A DNA stretch of 64,000 nucleotides from a virus. Every line of letters begins with the position of its first letter. The first letter of the stretch is position 1. The stretch is taken from the IMG/VR virus record IMGVR_UViG_3300035670_011573, positions 1-64,000 of that record, one strand, 5' to 3'. Of the stretch, positions 25,031-34,860 are shown piece by piece. The notes under the pieces are model-generated. The model was given only the letters and a program-made list of their open reading frames with translations, made no database searches and was not told the DNA's origin. Both the position numbers and the translations under genes were made by a program.

Positions 25031-28000
25031 TTAGCACCTTAATTTTTTAAATTTAACTAATGCATTAGTATGAGCAGGTTTTAACCTATTTACCAAGTCA
25101 ATAATTAAATCTTCTACTTCTCCGTTATTTATACCAATAACTTTATTAAAATTATCTAAAACCTCAATATCAAAATTATATATTCCTCTGACTGGATCAA
25201 TTACAGTAGCAAACTTATCTATTTTATTAAGATCTGCATCAAAATCTATAAGTAACGTTGTTGCATCATCTTTTATTACTGGCATAACTGTATTTAAGTT
25301 ACTTGAGTAATTTAAGTCTACTGCATTGCCACCGGAATCTCTAATGACAGTTCTCATAACTCTACTAAATCTAATATTATCCATTCTAGCATTACAGCTT
25401 AATTGACCAAAAACATCTGAACCAATAGAAACAAGCTTGAATTCATCAAATAGATTTATATTATATTCTTTGTTTCTTATCTGACCTTCTTTTTGTGCAA
25501 ACTGGCCGTAGACATATTCAGTTCCGTAGATTAGTCCAGTACCATACGTTACGAAGCCACCTTCTTTGCCATCACAGAATATTCTCATTGTATCATAAAA
25601 AGAATTAGTCTTATACATACAAACTACACGATGCCAAGTATTCTTCTTCCAATCAATATCAATCTTAACAACGTTATCTATTCCTTCTGCGGTGATTCCA
25701 AAAACTAGTTGATTAAATTCATTTTTAAATATAGAAAATCTATCGCCATTAGAACCAAAGGGCACATAAGTAACTACAACGTCCACATTATGTCCTGGCA
25801 AAGACTCTGCCAAATATACCTTCTTACCATCTGGTGATAATCTACATCCAATAGAGAAATTCTTGTCCGACCCAGTTCCGCCCTCTAATCTTCCAGAAAT
25901 AGGACTCCTAGATATTTCATCGAATAAAATTGTATCTGCTTCGCTAGATATATATAAATCTTTAAACTCTTGTGTTTTCTTAAGCAACTTAATAGATAGT
26001 ATCTTTCTGGCAGGGTTAGGCAATTCAATGATTGTGGATGTCATTGACTTGACACGTTCTTGCTTTCCAGAGAATATATCAACATAATATTTTATTTCTT
26101 TGTCAATTGCCGTATCTATAACTGGGCTAATCCAAAGCTCTATAGTCCCTTCATCTTTTCTAAACTTCCCATCATTGTTTAAAAGTAGAAGACCTTTACC
26201 ACTTGTAAAGTTTCCTGACCTCATAAACATATCATTTACACTGTTATTGCTCTTTGGAAATTCTTCTACGTTTCTATAAAATTCCGCTTCATTAAATAAT
26301 GGACCACCTTCTGCACGATGAACCTCATAGAATGTCTTTGTGGCATCATCTAAACTAAATCCCCAGTTTATCATCTTAGAAATAAATCTGGCAGAATCAT
26401 TGACGATTTCTAATAACTGTTCTTGCTGCGTCCTGCTGAGATTGTAAGTTATATTATTGTATGTATCTAAGAATTTAGTTCTTCTAAGTCTTCTTGCCTG
26501 CAATTCAATTGGATTATCAAATCTTAGCAGGGTTAGGGTTTGACTATCGGCACAAGATGGATTAGATTTATTATAACCATCCGTTACACTTCTAGTTCCA
26601 GAAGTGTAAGCTTCTGTTACCCTAGTGTCACTTGACATTTCAGAAATAATTTTAAAGTCATCTATAATACCACCAAACTGCTCTTTCTCATTAAAATTAG
26701 AACCAATATAAAGATCATGGCCAATTTCTGGAAGATTTAAGGTTAGGTAAGCAGGATATTCTAAATTATAAAAGCCTGGGAAAATTTCAAATGGATAAGT
26801 TCCAAATGAGCCTACTGCACTTAAAATAAGATGGCCGTTTCTATATTCAAATACTTCAGCCCTTACACCACCATTATCAGAAACGGAAATTGGATTGGTT
26901 TCCAAAATAGAGATAATTGCTGCTTCTAAATAATCAGGATCAATCACTAGCAAGCTTCCAGCAATCTTAGTTACAGTTTTAAAATACTTCTTGCCGTCTA
27001 TAGTTCCATTTTTACTTACAAAGTAAGTTTCTTCATTGATACCATCGGTAGTTTTTCCATAAATAGTTACTGTATTAATTTGACCATCTAGATAGCCATC
27101 CTGATAACCATCCTCATATCCATCAAAGTTGCAATAGTTTATATTATCAGAATCAAAATATAAAGATAACAACCTTCCTAGATTTTGTTTGAAAACCAAA
27201 CCAGACTCAGAAGTTAAACTATGAAATTTTTCTGAGTTATCTATATTAATAACGAAGTCTACACGATAACCAAGACCGGTATAGGGTGTAGGGTCAACAG
27301 TACTTACGATAGTCTTATCTAAAACTATCCTTGTAATCTTTATATCTTGAAGTGATACGGGCTCTGTGCCATGACTTCTAATGACGCTCTTACCGCTGAA
27401 TAAAGTATCGTTGTCATCATTCTTGTAAGAAGAAGATGATAGTAACAACTTTTGCTTGCAGTTTTCTAAGTTAAGCCCATAAGTCTCTATATGAACATCA
27501 ATATCTGTTGGTTTTACTGTCTCAACAAAATTACAATCACTATCCTCACCAATAAATTCTATAATTTTCTTATCTAAATCTGCCCTAAATTGTGGCTTAA
27601 TAACATTCCTTCCTCTAATAACATTTATTTCGCCCATATTTACTGTATAAAAAATTCCTGACATTTCTTTTTTAGTGCCATCATTTTCAGTTCTAAATAT
27701 AGAAATTCTTGAATTCCTAATGTCAGTTAAAATATTTGACTTAATACCGGCAGTTGCTGGGAACTTAAAGTTAATATCGCTTGCAGAAACTTGGAAAGCA
27801 ACTATATCTATATTGTCACCACTACCCAAGGTAACCTGTGTAGAATCAATTACTGACTTAATAACATATTCTTTTCCAATTAAAGTTGGGGCCATAGTTG
27901 AAGAAACAAAGATGAGGCTTCTTCCAACCATACTTGGTGTAAAGTTTGCTTGATTTGACTTAAAGATTGCACCACCAGCGGAAATTGTACCATCTGTAAA

Positions 28001-31000
28001 TGGGTTAAAAAACTGAATGTCATTAACCAAAAAGTCATAAAGAATTTCTTTGCTAACATCTCTAAATTTATCATTAACCCTGACCGGTACTTTTCCGCCA
28101 AACTTATAAATATTTGGTGCCTCTTGACCATCCACAAATAAGTGCATCTCATCTCTTTCTTCGATAGTGTTAAGCCTCCAACTTGCTGCAATATGATGAA
28201 CTTCGCCTGGCTTAAAATGCTTAATGCTGGTAGCCAAATTAAACATAGCAACCTGATTATCTCTTGCTAAACTATCATCAAATATTCTAAAATTAAGGAA
28301 ACCCTTTCCATCTTTAAAGATAGAGAATCTGCGATCTGCCTCACCAACACCAGTATCCAATAGATAGCGTTTTTTATCGGAAATCATAAAGATTTCATCT
28401 ACACCAATAAAGTCTTTATATCCATCATATCCATCTGGCTGAGCGTATCCATCAAAGTTATCTATGTTAAATTCAAACTCAACCTTAGAATCTGTACTTA
28501 TCAAAATATCATTTGATTCTAGATTAGGTTTGCCAAGTACTTCCATTCCAGAGAAGAATAGTAAGTCAATATCTAGAATGTTTGGTAGCAAAGTATCATG
28601 ATATTCTTCTACGTCCATAAAACTATGGTCAATTAAATAAACAGCAATTACTGGCTCTATGAATTGTGAATTTTCAGAATAAGTTGGGGTAGTAAAATCC
28701 CTGATCAATACTTGGCTAACCATGTAGTTATCTATATAAAAATAGACCTTTTTATCTTCCTCGTCTTTTACTATTCTATATTGATGAAATAGCTGGTCAT
28801 TCCAAACATAAGGTATTGTATCCAAGATTTGATTGATTTCTGCATCAACAATTAGGACTAGTGGCTGACTAGCAGTGCTAAATGCTAAACAAACTTTTAC
28901 ATTTAGACTATGATCGCTAATATGGATGGAGTTTATGCCTGTAATATTTCCTGATGTGGCACCTGAAAATTTTCCAAAATTAGTACTTACTATATTTGGA
29001 TCCACCTGTATTACTTTCAAAGAAGATATTGCTTCAAATTTACCATTAGGACAAGAGTTTCTAGTATAAACAAGATTTCCTAATCCTTTATCTACATCAA
29101 GAACATTTGCTGAGGAGGGACCCATTCTATAGATGCCTTTTGAATTGGAGGTATTATAACTACCAACCTTTCTCCATTGAGATCTTTGAGTTTCACGTCC
29201 TCCAACTATTACGTTTATAAAGTCGGAGTCTGAATCTTCAATCTTTGCCCATCCTGCATCTTCCAACAATTGATTGCCACAATATCTAAATGTAGCATTA
29301 CATAGAACACCAACATCACATCCTGAACTTGACTCGCTACGATAGGATCTTGTTACAGAAGAAAATTCTCCATCAGTAGTGATGTTTCCGGAAAAAGTAT
29401 GTTTTGGAAATAGATATCCATAGATATTCTTATATCCATCATTATTTACAACAACATCTACTGGGTAAAGCAAGTTTCTATCAGACCTCACCCTAAAGAT
29501 CCACTGGCCTGATTCTTCATCTATTGGTGATCTGCACAATTCATCGAACCAAATAAAAATTCCTTCATCTTTGTCAGCATTGGGTGGTTCGCCTACTGGT
29601 GACTTTGGAAAATCTTTTCTATTTAGGGAGAAGATACTTCTATTAGGATTAAAGCCTTCGGTTCCAATATAAACATTATTTACATCATATCTATTATAAA
29701 CAGTTCCGTATGATTTAAGAATTTCTAAGTTCGATATAGAATTATAACCAAATGTACCAATCAAATGTCCTTGTAACTCATCAGGATCTATATTAAGTCC
29801 AATATCTAAATTACAGATAGGCAAAGTATCAGTATAGAACATTCTAAATTGATTGTTATTAATTTTAATATCAACTATGTTTTCTTTTGGATCACGCTCA
29901 ATAGTAAACTCATTAAACTTAGACCAATCAAGAATGTAGCTTTTCTCAAAATTAAAGGCCTGAATAGAGTTACTATAATCAAACTTAGTTAAAATGTCAG
30001 CAGACTTATACAACAACCTTATGGTTCCATCTGGTATTGTTGCGTTTATATCGTCTGTACTTTTTGAAGAAAGTGCGGGGTTGTTAACGCCAAACTTTTT
30101 GATGATAAACTTTTTAGATGTATTTGGGATAGTCTTTGTATTTAACTCATCAGCTTCGTCATAGAACCCAATTATTTGATAAAATATACCATTAGTATCA
30201 ACCAAGAAAAACATTCCGGGGTCATCTGTTAGAATATTAACAGATGATTTAAAGCTTAGAAAGTCAAATGCCTCTACCAATTCTACTGTAATTGTAAGAT
30301 CATTAAACCCGGATAATTCTTTAATATTATTGTTTATATGGCAGGTACAGCCCCTAAGTGGAAATGGTTTGTTATAATTTTGTAAAGTATCGGTAGTTAT
30401 GCTTTCAATATTTGATGGGGTAACTTGTGGGTCAATTTCAAATATAAAACCAGGTACCTGGTTAAGTTGCAATGAAATTCCAGTTACAGTATTTCCATCT
30501 GCAATCATAAAAGAACCAAGAGCATAATTAGTTGCTGGTGCAGATATTCCGCTTGGCCAACCTCCACCTATTAATGAGCCAGCACCGTAAGTTCCTATAG
30601 TAAATCCTGCTTCAACATTTGCATCGCAATTTTCCAAAGGCACGGGTGATTCTGTAATTATTTTTCTTAAATCATTAAAGTGAAAGCCAACCATGCTTAC
30701 GGCCATAACTATCGTTGACTTAGTTTTAACCAATCTATCAAGATTTTTTTGTTCCTTGTAAATACCATATGCGCCATAGTCTAAGCCGAATTCTTGACTG
30801 GCATCTGATTTATAATTGTAAATGGTAATGCTGGAACCAGTAAGATCGGTACTACCAACTAGCCTTGTGGTTGGAACTAACTTCCAATTATTTTTAGAAT
30901 CAAAGGGATTAGTTCTTTCTTGCAGCAAGAACTTCTCTGGCCCTAGATTGTTAATATTGAAGGTCAGGGTTGCATCGTTATTAATACCTGCCCACTCTGG

Positions 31001-34000
31001 CCTAACCCAAGTTTCTATTGTACCTTCATCAAGCGATAATCCAGATAAGGCTGGTACTTTTACAACAACATCATCATTGAAAATTAATCCTTGATTAAAC
31101 TTACCTTCACCAAACTTTAATACACCTTTGTAATCTACCTTGCCAGGGTTTAAATAATCACGACCTAAGATCCAGTTTCCAAAGACCAACTCATTAATAT
31201 TGGGATTTATCTTGGTAAAAGATTTTACTAACTCTTTATAGGAGCTGATCGTTGGTCCCTTTGGGAAAGATTGTAAAGTAGCCTTTATGGCATCACGATA
31301 TAACTCTCTATCTGTATTTACACCAAAAGATTGGAAAAATGGTATGTTAGTTAGGCTTCCAAAATTGACCCGTAAGGCTTCTCTCAACGCGCCGTACTTG
31401 TATGTAACATAGTACTGCTCCCCTTCCTGTAGGGCATCGCTAACGCTCCAATCCAGGGTATTATCACCATACTCATACCAAACCACTATTTCATCTGCCA
31501 GGTAAGAATAATCAACGAAGATAAACCCAAACCTATAATCAATAGCCAACGGAGTACCAATTGCTGGTATCAAATTTGTTAAGTAAGTTACATCAACTAG
31601 GTCACCAGCAGTAATACCTACATCTGTTGGGAATCTTAAAATCATCTGATTGTTAGAAAAAGTAACGGTGGCTTTGACTACAATCTTTGTTGAACCAGAA
31701 GGATCTACAGCCGGCAAAATAATTGTAGGATTGTTATCGGCTGGGGTTTGAACTGTGATAATAGAAAGAAGTGTATCTACTGCTAGAATTTCAAATCTAT
31801 TCCCATTTACATCCAATAAATAATCGCCGTCCGTATCCACAAAGGTTAAATCTATACCAGAACCAATATGAACTTCTGCAGTTCCGGTCTGCTGGTAAAC
31901 TGCAGCTACTTCTAATCCGGATAGCTTGGTTATATTTAAATTCTGATCAAAAATGATTCGGTCTTGAACTAGCTGCTTTGCACTAACAAATGTGGTGGCA
32001 TATTCATCATAAACAGTAATTGATAAAAGTGAACTATCATCTTTATCAACAGACACCCTTCTTCTTTGCTTCTTTTTGAAATCAATAACATTATCTTCGT
32101 AAGTTACCGAAGTTACATCGTATAAATTTCTTCCACCTTGTTTCACGGGCGTTAAAAGATCATCTTTAGAATATTCTTCTTTTCTATCCAGAGGGCTTGA
32201 AGACTTGAGATTCTTTCCTTTTAAATCAGAAAGGTTGTAGATACTGTTTATAGAATTTATGTTATATGGAACTACGGCAGTATAGTCATCCAAAACCACA
32301 CAGGTAGTTACCATTTCACCATCTTTGTTGTTAGCCTTGGTAACTCCGTCATATATAGATAAGGAATTTTCTAAATCTATAATCTCAATTTTTTCAGAAG
32401 CATTATTTACTTTATCATAGATGATATTAGACTGGATTGCGCTTTCTGGACTATTATTCTTTTTGTAAGCACCAGATGCAGTTAATATGTTTTTATTCCT
32501 AGTCTCTACATCACCATAGTAATACTTAGCATTTCCTACTCTAATATCTTGACCTACTTTAATGGCAACATAGATGATTCCATTATAATAGTCAACTGCA
32601 AAATCACCAACCTTTCTTAATCTTGATAGATTTTCTTCGAACTTAGTACCCTTGGTTTCTAAGAATGCACGTGAAATACCACCCAGACTGGTTTGTGATG
32701 GTGTAGTACCCGTGCTTATTGTTTCAAACCATTTTTCATTAGTAAAAATAGAGTCTTCACTCAACTCTAGTGATGAGTTAACTACTGTACCAATGCTATC
32801 TAAATTCTGATTTAAAATTCTTTCATTCTGTAAATTTATTATAAAACCCTTGGTGCCTATTAGAACTTGACTTCCGACAGATGGTTTATTAGCCGTTGCG
32901 CTAATTCCAGCAGTAGTGATCAGATTATTGGCATCAGGACTTCCAAAAAATTTAATATTAATATCTTGAACATTATCTTCTGACATCTCTCTAAAGAAGT
33001 AATCAGTAGAGTTTTGAGATATTAATTCTGCTGGAATTCCTGGATAAAATATAATACTATTATTAGAGGCATTTGAAACAATTCTAGTTCTAAAAGCTGG
33101 AATAACAAACTCACCAACTACAACAAGTTCTTCATCCTGAATTCTTGAAAAGCTTGCTTCTTCAGAAAGGACTGTTTTAACTTCTGGTGATCTATTTCCA
33201 GAAAAGGCCACCTCGGTTTTTGTATGATATAATAAATTGTAAACTTCACCAGTGGTTTGGTTAAAGATCCTAAATACATCTGTTATTGGTGAATTTTTCG
33301 TGGTCAACCTAAATGACTGACTTAACCTATTCTCAACAAACTCGGGCATAACTTCAATATGACTTTTGGCAATATAGTCAACACCTTCTGTAAAGACCTG
33401 ATCGTATCTAATGAAAATTTGCGCTTCATCGTTGGCTAGTTCACGATTAGGAATTGCTACGATATTTTGCTCATGTATAGAATAATCTATGTCTTTTGTA
33501 AATTCTTTTCTATAAAAATATGTAGCGATAAAGTTATTACGCCCAGTTCCCTCACCAATCTTTGATTCTCCAACAACAAAGACTTCGCCTGTGTTATAAT
33601 TAACGGAATATTCTCCAAGCTTAGATGGAAGCTTGCTAGAATCAAAAATTAATTCCTTAGAGAATGTTTTTGGAACCAACTCTGAATTTTCAGATAACTT
33701 AAACTGTACTCCACGTAGTGTAACGATCTCATTTTCTTCATTTACTATGGGAGCATTGCTTAAAAAGAATTTGGTGATGTTGGAAGGAATAGGCTCATTA
33801 TTTTTCTTTTCAACCCTAGAAACCTCTACCTGATCTTCTAAAATATATTTTCCAACATTCTTATAAAGATAGGATACAACCAAGGTATCTAGAGTAGATG
33901 GTTTGGGCAAATTTCCAAACTCTGATATTAAAACTTGATTACTTTCTAATTGATAAAATTTAAAAGCATAATCTGGATCATATTGATTGTCTTGAATAGA

Positions 34001-34852
34001 ATACTTAAATGTTTCTACATCATATTCAACACCCAAATCACCATTACAATCTACTTGTTCATTGTTTTTTATATATTTAACTGATAGTAATTTTATTACA
34101 TTTTTATTTTTTAAGTTAATCAAAAAACCATCAAAACTATTTCCAGTTGTCTCGGAGCTAATTACTTCATTTAAGACTGCTACTTCTTGTAGCGAAACTG
34201 GGTGATATGGAAATAAGCTACTTCTAGGTGCTTCATTAGATGCGGTGTAATTTAAAATTTCAAAAGTTGGTGTATCACCAGACTGATTTCTAGAAACTCT
34301 AATGATATCATAAGCATTTTCGTTAGCCAATCTGTCTGTTGCACCAGCAGTTCTGGTTCTTAATTCATCCACTACATCTACTGACAGGTAGTTATTGCTT
34401 AAAACTTCCCCGATTGTCTTTTGTGCCGTATAAAATTCTTCTGCATGTGCGGAAAGTATATTCTTTAAGTTTGTATTTTCTATTTGAAAAAGGTCTGGAA
34501 CTGATGCGAACATCCTATCTCTAAATGGATTTACATCATCAATGCCAACGAAAAATAACTCTCTGGAAGAGGTATCATAGGGAATTAACTCACCCTTAAC
34601 TGATTTAAAGACTGTGCTTTGAGTATCTATAAATTTTAAAAGATAATAGTTGCCAGAAACCTGTGGCCTGGTTTTAATAATAGCTGTAATACCTTCAATC
34701 GTAACACCAACCACTTCCAAATCATCAACCGAACCATTCAAAGAAGTGACAGTAAAATTATCCTTGGATAATCCTAAATATAGTTCAGAGCTAAAGGTTA
34801 CCTTTAACTCTGTTGTTGATGGAATTGAAAAAGCAATAGGTCTAAGTGACAT
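25031..34852 (-). CDS. Giant 3273 aa virion protein with LamG/concanavalin-like domains
   Basis: The largest gene in the window. At least three LamG-like jelly rolls are readable: around residues 1260-1340 (LDEGTIETWVRPEW), 2110-2260 (FSIFKDGKGFLNFRIFD, HHIAASWR, HLFVDGQE) and 2880-3160 (DEGTIELWISP, FSIFKNEFNQLVFGI, WHRVVCMYK, IFCDGKEGG, DNIRFSRV). Such domains bind sugars or proteins. Asp-Gly-Tyr repeats (NFDGYAQPDGYDGYKD; FDGYEDGYQDGYLDG) resemble calcium-loop linkers. The N-terminus contains HAEEFYTAQKTIGEVL, a helix compatible with baseplate anchoring. It follows baseplate J with an 8-base gap, where tail fibre genes sit in P2-like phages. Role as receptor-contact or tail-decoration protein is inferred. 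No catalytic site is seen. Confidence 0.78.
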   Translation of the reverse strand: MSLRPIAFSIPSTTELKVTFSSELYLGLSKDNFTVTSLNGSVDDLEVVGVTIEGITAIIKTRPQVSGNYYLLKFIDTQSTVFKSVKGELIPYDTSSRELFFVGIDDVNPFRDRMFASVPDLFQIENTNLKNILSAHAEEFYTAQKTIGEVLSNNYLSVDVVDELRTRTAGATDRLANENAYDIIRVSRNQSGDTPTFEILNYTASNEAPRSSLFPYHPVSLQEVAVLNEVISSETTGNSFDGFLINLKNKNVIKLLSVKYIKNNEQVDCNGDLGVEYDVETFKYSIQDNQYDPDYAFKFYQLESNQVLISEFGNLPKPSTLDTLVVSYLYKNVGKYILEDQVEVSRVEKKNNEPIPSNITKFFLSNAPIVNEENEIVTLRGVQFKLSENSELVPKTFSKELIFDSSKLPSKLGEYSVNYNTGEVFVVGESKIGEGTGRNNFIATYFYRKEFTKDIDYSIHEQNIVAIPNRELANDEAQIFIRYDQVFTEGVDYIAKSHIEVMPEFVENRLSQSFRLTTKNSPITDVFRIFNQTTGEVYNLLYHTKTEVAFSGNRSPEVKTVLSEEASFSRIQDEELVVVGEFVIPAFRTRIVSNASNNSIIFYPGIPAELISQNSTDYFFREMSEDNVQDINIKFFGSPDANNLITTAGISATANKPSVGSQVLIGTKGFIINLQNERILNQNLDSIGTVVNSSLELSEDSIFTNEKWFETISTGTTPSQTSLGGISRAFLETKGTKFEENLSRLRKVGDFAVDYYNGIIYVAIKVGQDIRVGNAKYYYGDVETRNKNILTASGAYKKNNSPESAIQSNIIYDKVNNASEKIEIIDLENSLSIYDGVTKANNKDGEMVTTCVVLDDYTAVVPYNINSINSIYNLSDLKGKNLKSSSPLDRKEEYSKDDLLTPVKQGGRNLYDVTSVTYEDNVIDFKKKQRRRVSVDKDDSSLLSITVYDEYATTFVSAKQLVQDRIIFDQNLNITKLSGLEVAAVYQQTGTAEVHIGSGIDLTFVDTDGDYLLDVNGNRFEILAVDTLLSIITVQTPADNNPTIILPAVDPSGSTKIVVKATVTFSNNQMILRFPTDVGITAGDLVDVTYLTNLIPAIGTPLAIDYRFGFIFVDYSYLADEIVVWYEYGDNTLDWSVSDALQEGEQYYVTYKYGALREALRVNFGSLTNIPFFQSFGVNTDRELYRDAIKATLQSFPKGPTISSYKELVKSFTKINPNINELVFGNWILGRDYLNPGKVDYKGVLKFGEGKFNQGLIFNDDVVVKVPALSGLSLDEGTIETWVRPEWAGINNDATLTFNINNLGPEKFLLQERTNPFDSKNNWKLVPTTRLVGSTDLTGSSITIYNYKSDASQEFGLDYGAYGIYKEQKNLDRLVKTKSTIVMAVSMVGFHFNDLRKIITESPVPLENCDANVEAGFTIGTYGAGSLIGGGWPSGISAPATNYALGSFMIADGNTVTGISLQLNQVPGFIFEIDPQVTPSNIESITTDTLQNYNKPFPLRGCTCHINNNIKELSGFNDLTITVELVEAFDFLSFKSSVNILTDDPGMFFLVDTNGIFYQIIGFYDEADELNTKTIPNTSKKFIIKKFGVNNPALSSKSTDDINATIPDGTIRLLYKSADILTKFDYSNSIQAFNFEKSYILDWSKFNEFTIERDPKENIVDIKINNNQFRMFYTDTLPICNLDIGLNIDPDELQGHLIGTFGYNSISNLEILKSYGTVYNRYDVNNVYIGTEGFNPNRSIFSLNRKDFPKSPVGEPPNADKDEGIFIWFDELCRSPIDEESGQWIFRVRSDRNLLYPVDVVVNNDGYKNIYGYLFPKHTFSGNITTDGEFSSVTRSYRSESSSGCDVGVLCNATFRYCGNQLLEDAGWAKIEDSDSDFINVIVGGRETQRSQWRKVGSYNTSNSKGIYRMGPSSANVLDVDKGLGNLVYTRNSCPNGKFEAISSLKVIQVDPNIVSTNFGKFSGATSGNITGINSIHISDHSLNVKVCLAFSTASQPLVLIVDAEINQILDTIPYVWNDQLFHQYRIVKDEEDKKVYFYIDNYMVSQVLIRDFTTPTYSENSQFIEPVIAVYLIDHSFMDVEEYHDTLLPNILDIDLLFFSGMEVLGKPNLESNDILISTDSKVEFEFNIDNFDGYAQPDGYDGYKDFIGVDEIFMISDKKRYLLDTGVGEADRRFSIFKDGKGFLNFRIFDDSLARDNQVAMFNLATSIKHFKPGEVHHIAASWRLNTIEERDEMHLFVDGQEAPNIYKFGGKVPVRVNDKFRDVSKEILYDFLVNDIQFFNPFTDGTISAGGAIFKSNQANFTPSMVGRSLIFVSSTMAPTLIGKEYVIKSVIDSTQVTLGSGDNIDIVAFQVSASDINFKFPATAGIKSNILTDIRNSRISIFRTENDGTKKEMSGIFYTVNMGEINVIRGRNVIKPQFRADLDKKIIEFIGEDSDCNFVETVKPTDIDVHIETYGLNLENCKQKLLLSSSSYKNDDNDTLFSGKSVIRSHGTEPVSLQDIKITRIVLDKTIVSTVDPTPYTGLGYRVDFVINIDNSEKFHSLTSESGLVFKQNLGRLLSLYFDSDNINYCNFDGYEDGYQDGYLDGQINTVTIYGKTTDGINEETYFVSKNGTIDGKKYFKTVTKIAGSLLVIDPDYLEAAIISILETNPISVSDNGGVRAEVFEYRNGHLILSAVGSFGTYPFEIFPGFYNLEYPAYLTLNLPEIGHDLYIGSNFNEKEQFGGIIDDFKIISEMSSDTRVTEAYTSGTRSVTDGYNKSNPSCADSQTLTLLRFDNPIELQARRLRRTKFLDTYNNITYNLSRTQQEQLLEIVNDSARFISKMINWGFSLDDATKTFYEVHRAEGGPLFNEAEFYRNVEEFPKSNNSVNDMFMRSGNFTSGKGLLLLNNDGKFRKDEGTIELWISPVIDTAIDKEIKYYVDIFSGKQERVKSMTSTIIELPNPARKILSIKLLKKTQEFKDLYISSEADTILFDEISRSPISGRLEGGTGSDKNFSIGCRLSPDGKKVYLAESLPGHNVDVVVTYVPFGSNGDRFSIFKNEFNQLVFGITAEGIDNVVKIDIDWKKNTWHRVVCMYKTNSFYDTMRIFCDGKEGGFVTYGTGLIYGTEYVYGQFAQKEGQIRNKEYNINLFDEFKLVSIGSDVFGQLSCNARMDNIRFSRVMRTVIRDSGGNAVDLNYSSNLNTVMPVIKDDATTLLIDFDADLNKIDKFATVIDPVRGIYNFDIEVLDNFNKVIGINNGEVEDLIIDLVNRLKPAHTNALVKFKKLRC

Positions 34853-34860
34853 GATTTACC

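Noticed and set aside
27880-28251. 123 aa minus-strand open frame in another frame of the 3273 aa gene
   Set aside because: It lies wholly inside a long coding frame with LamG motifs, and its Leu/Phe-rich sequence looks like out-of-frame translation.
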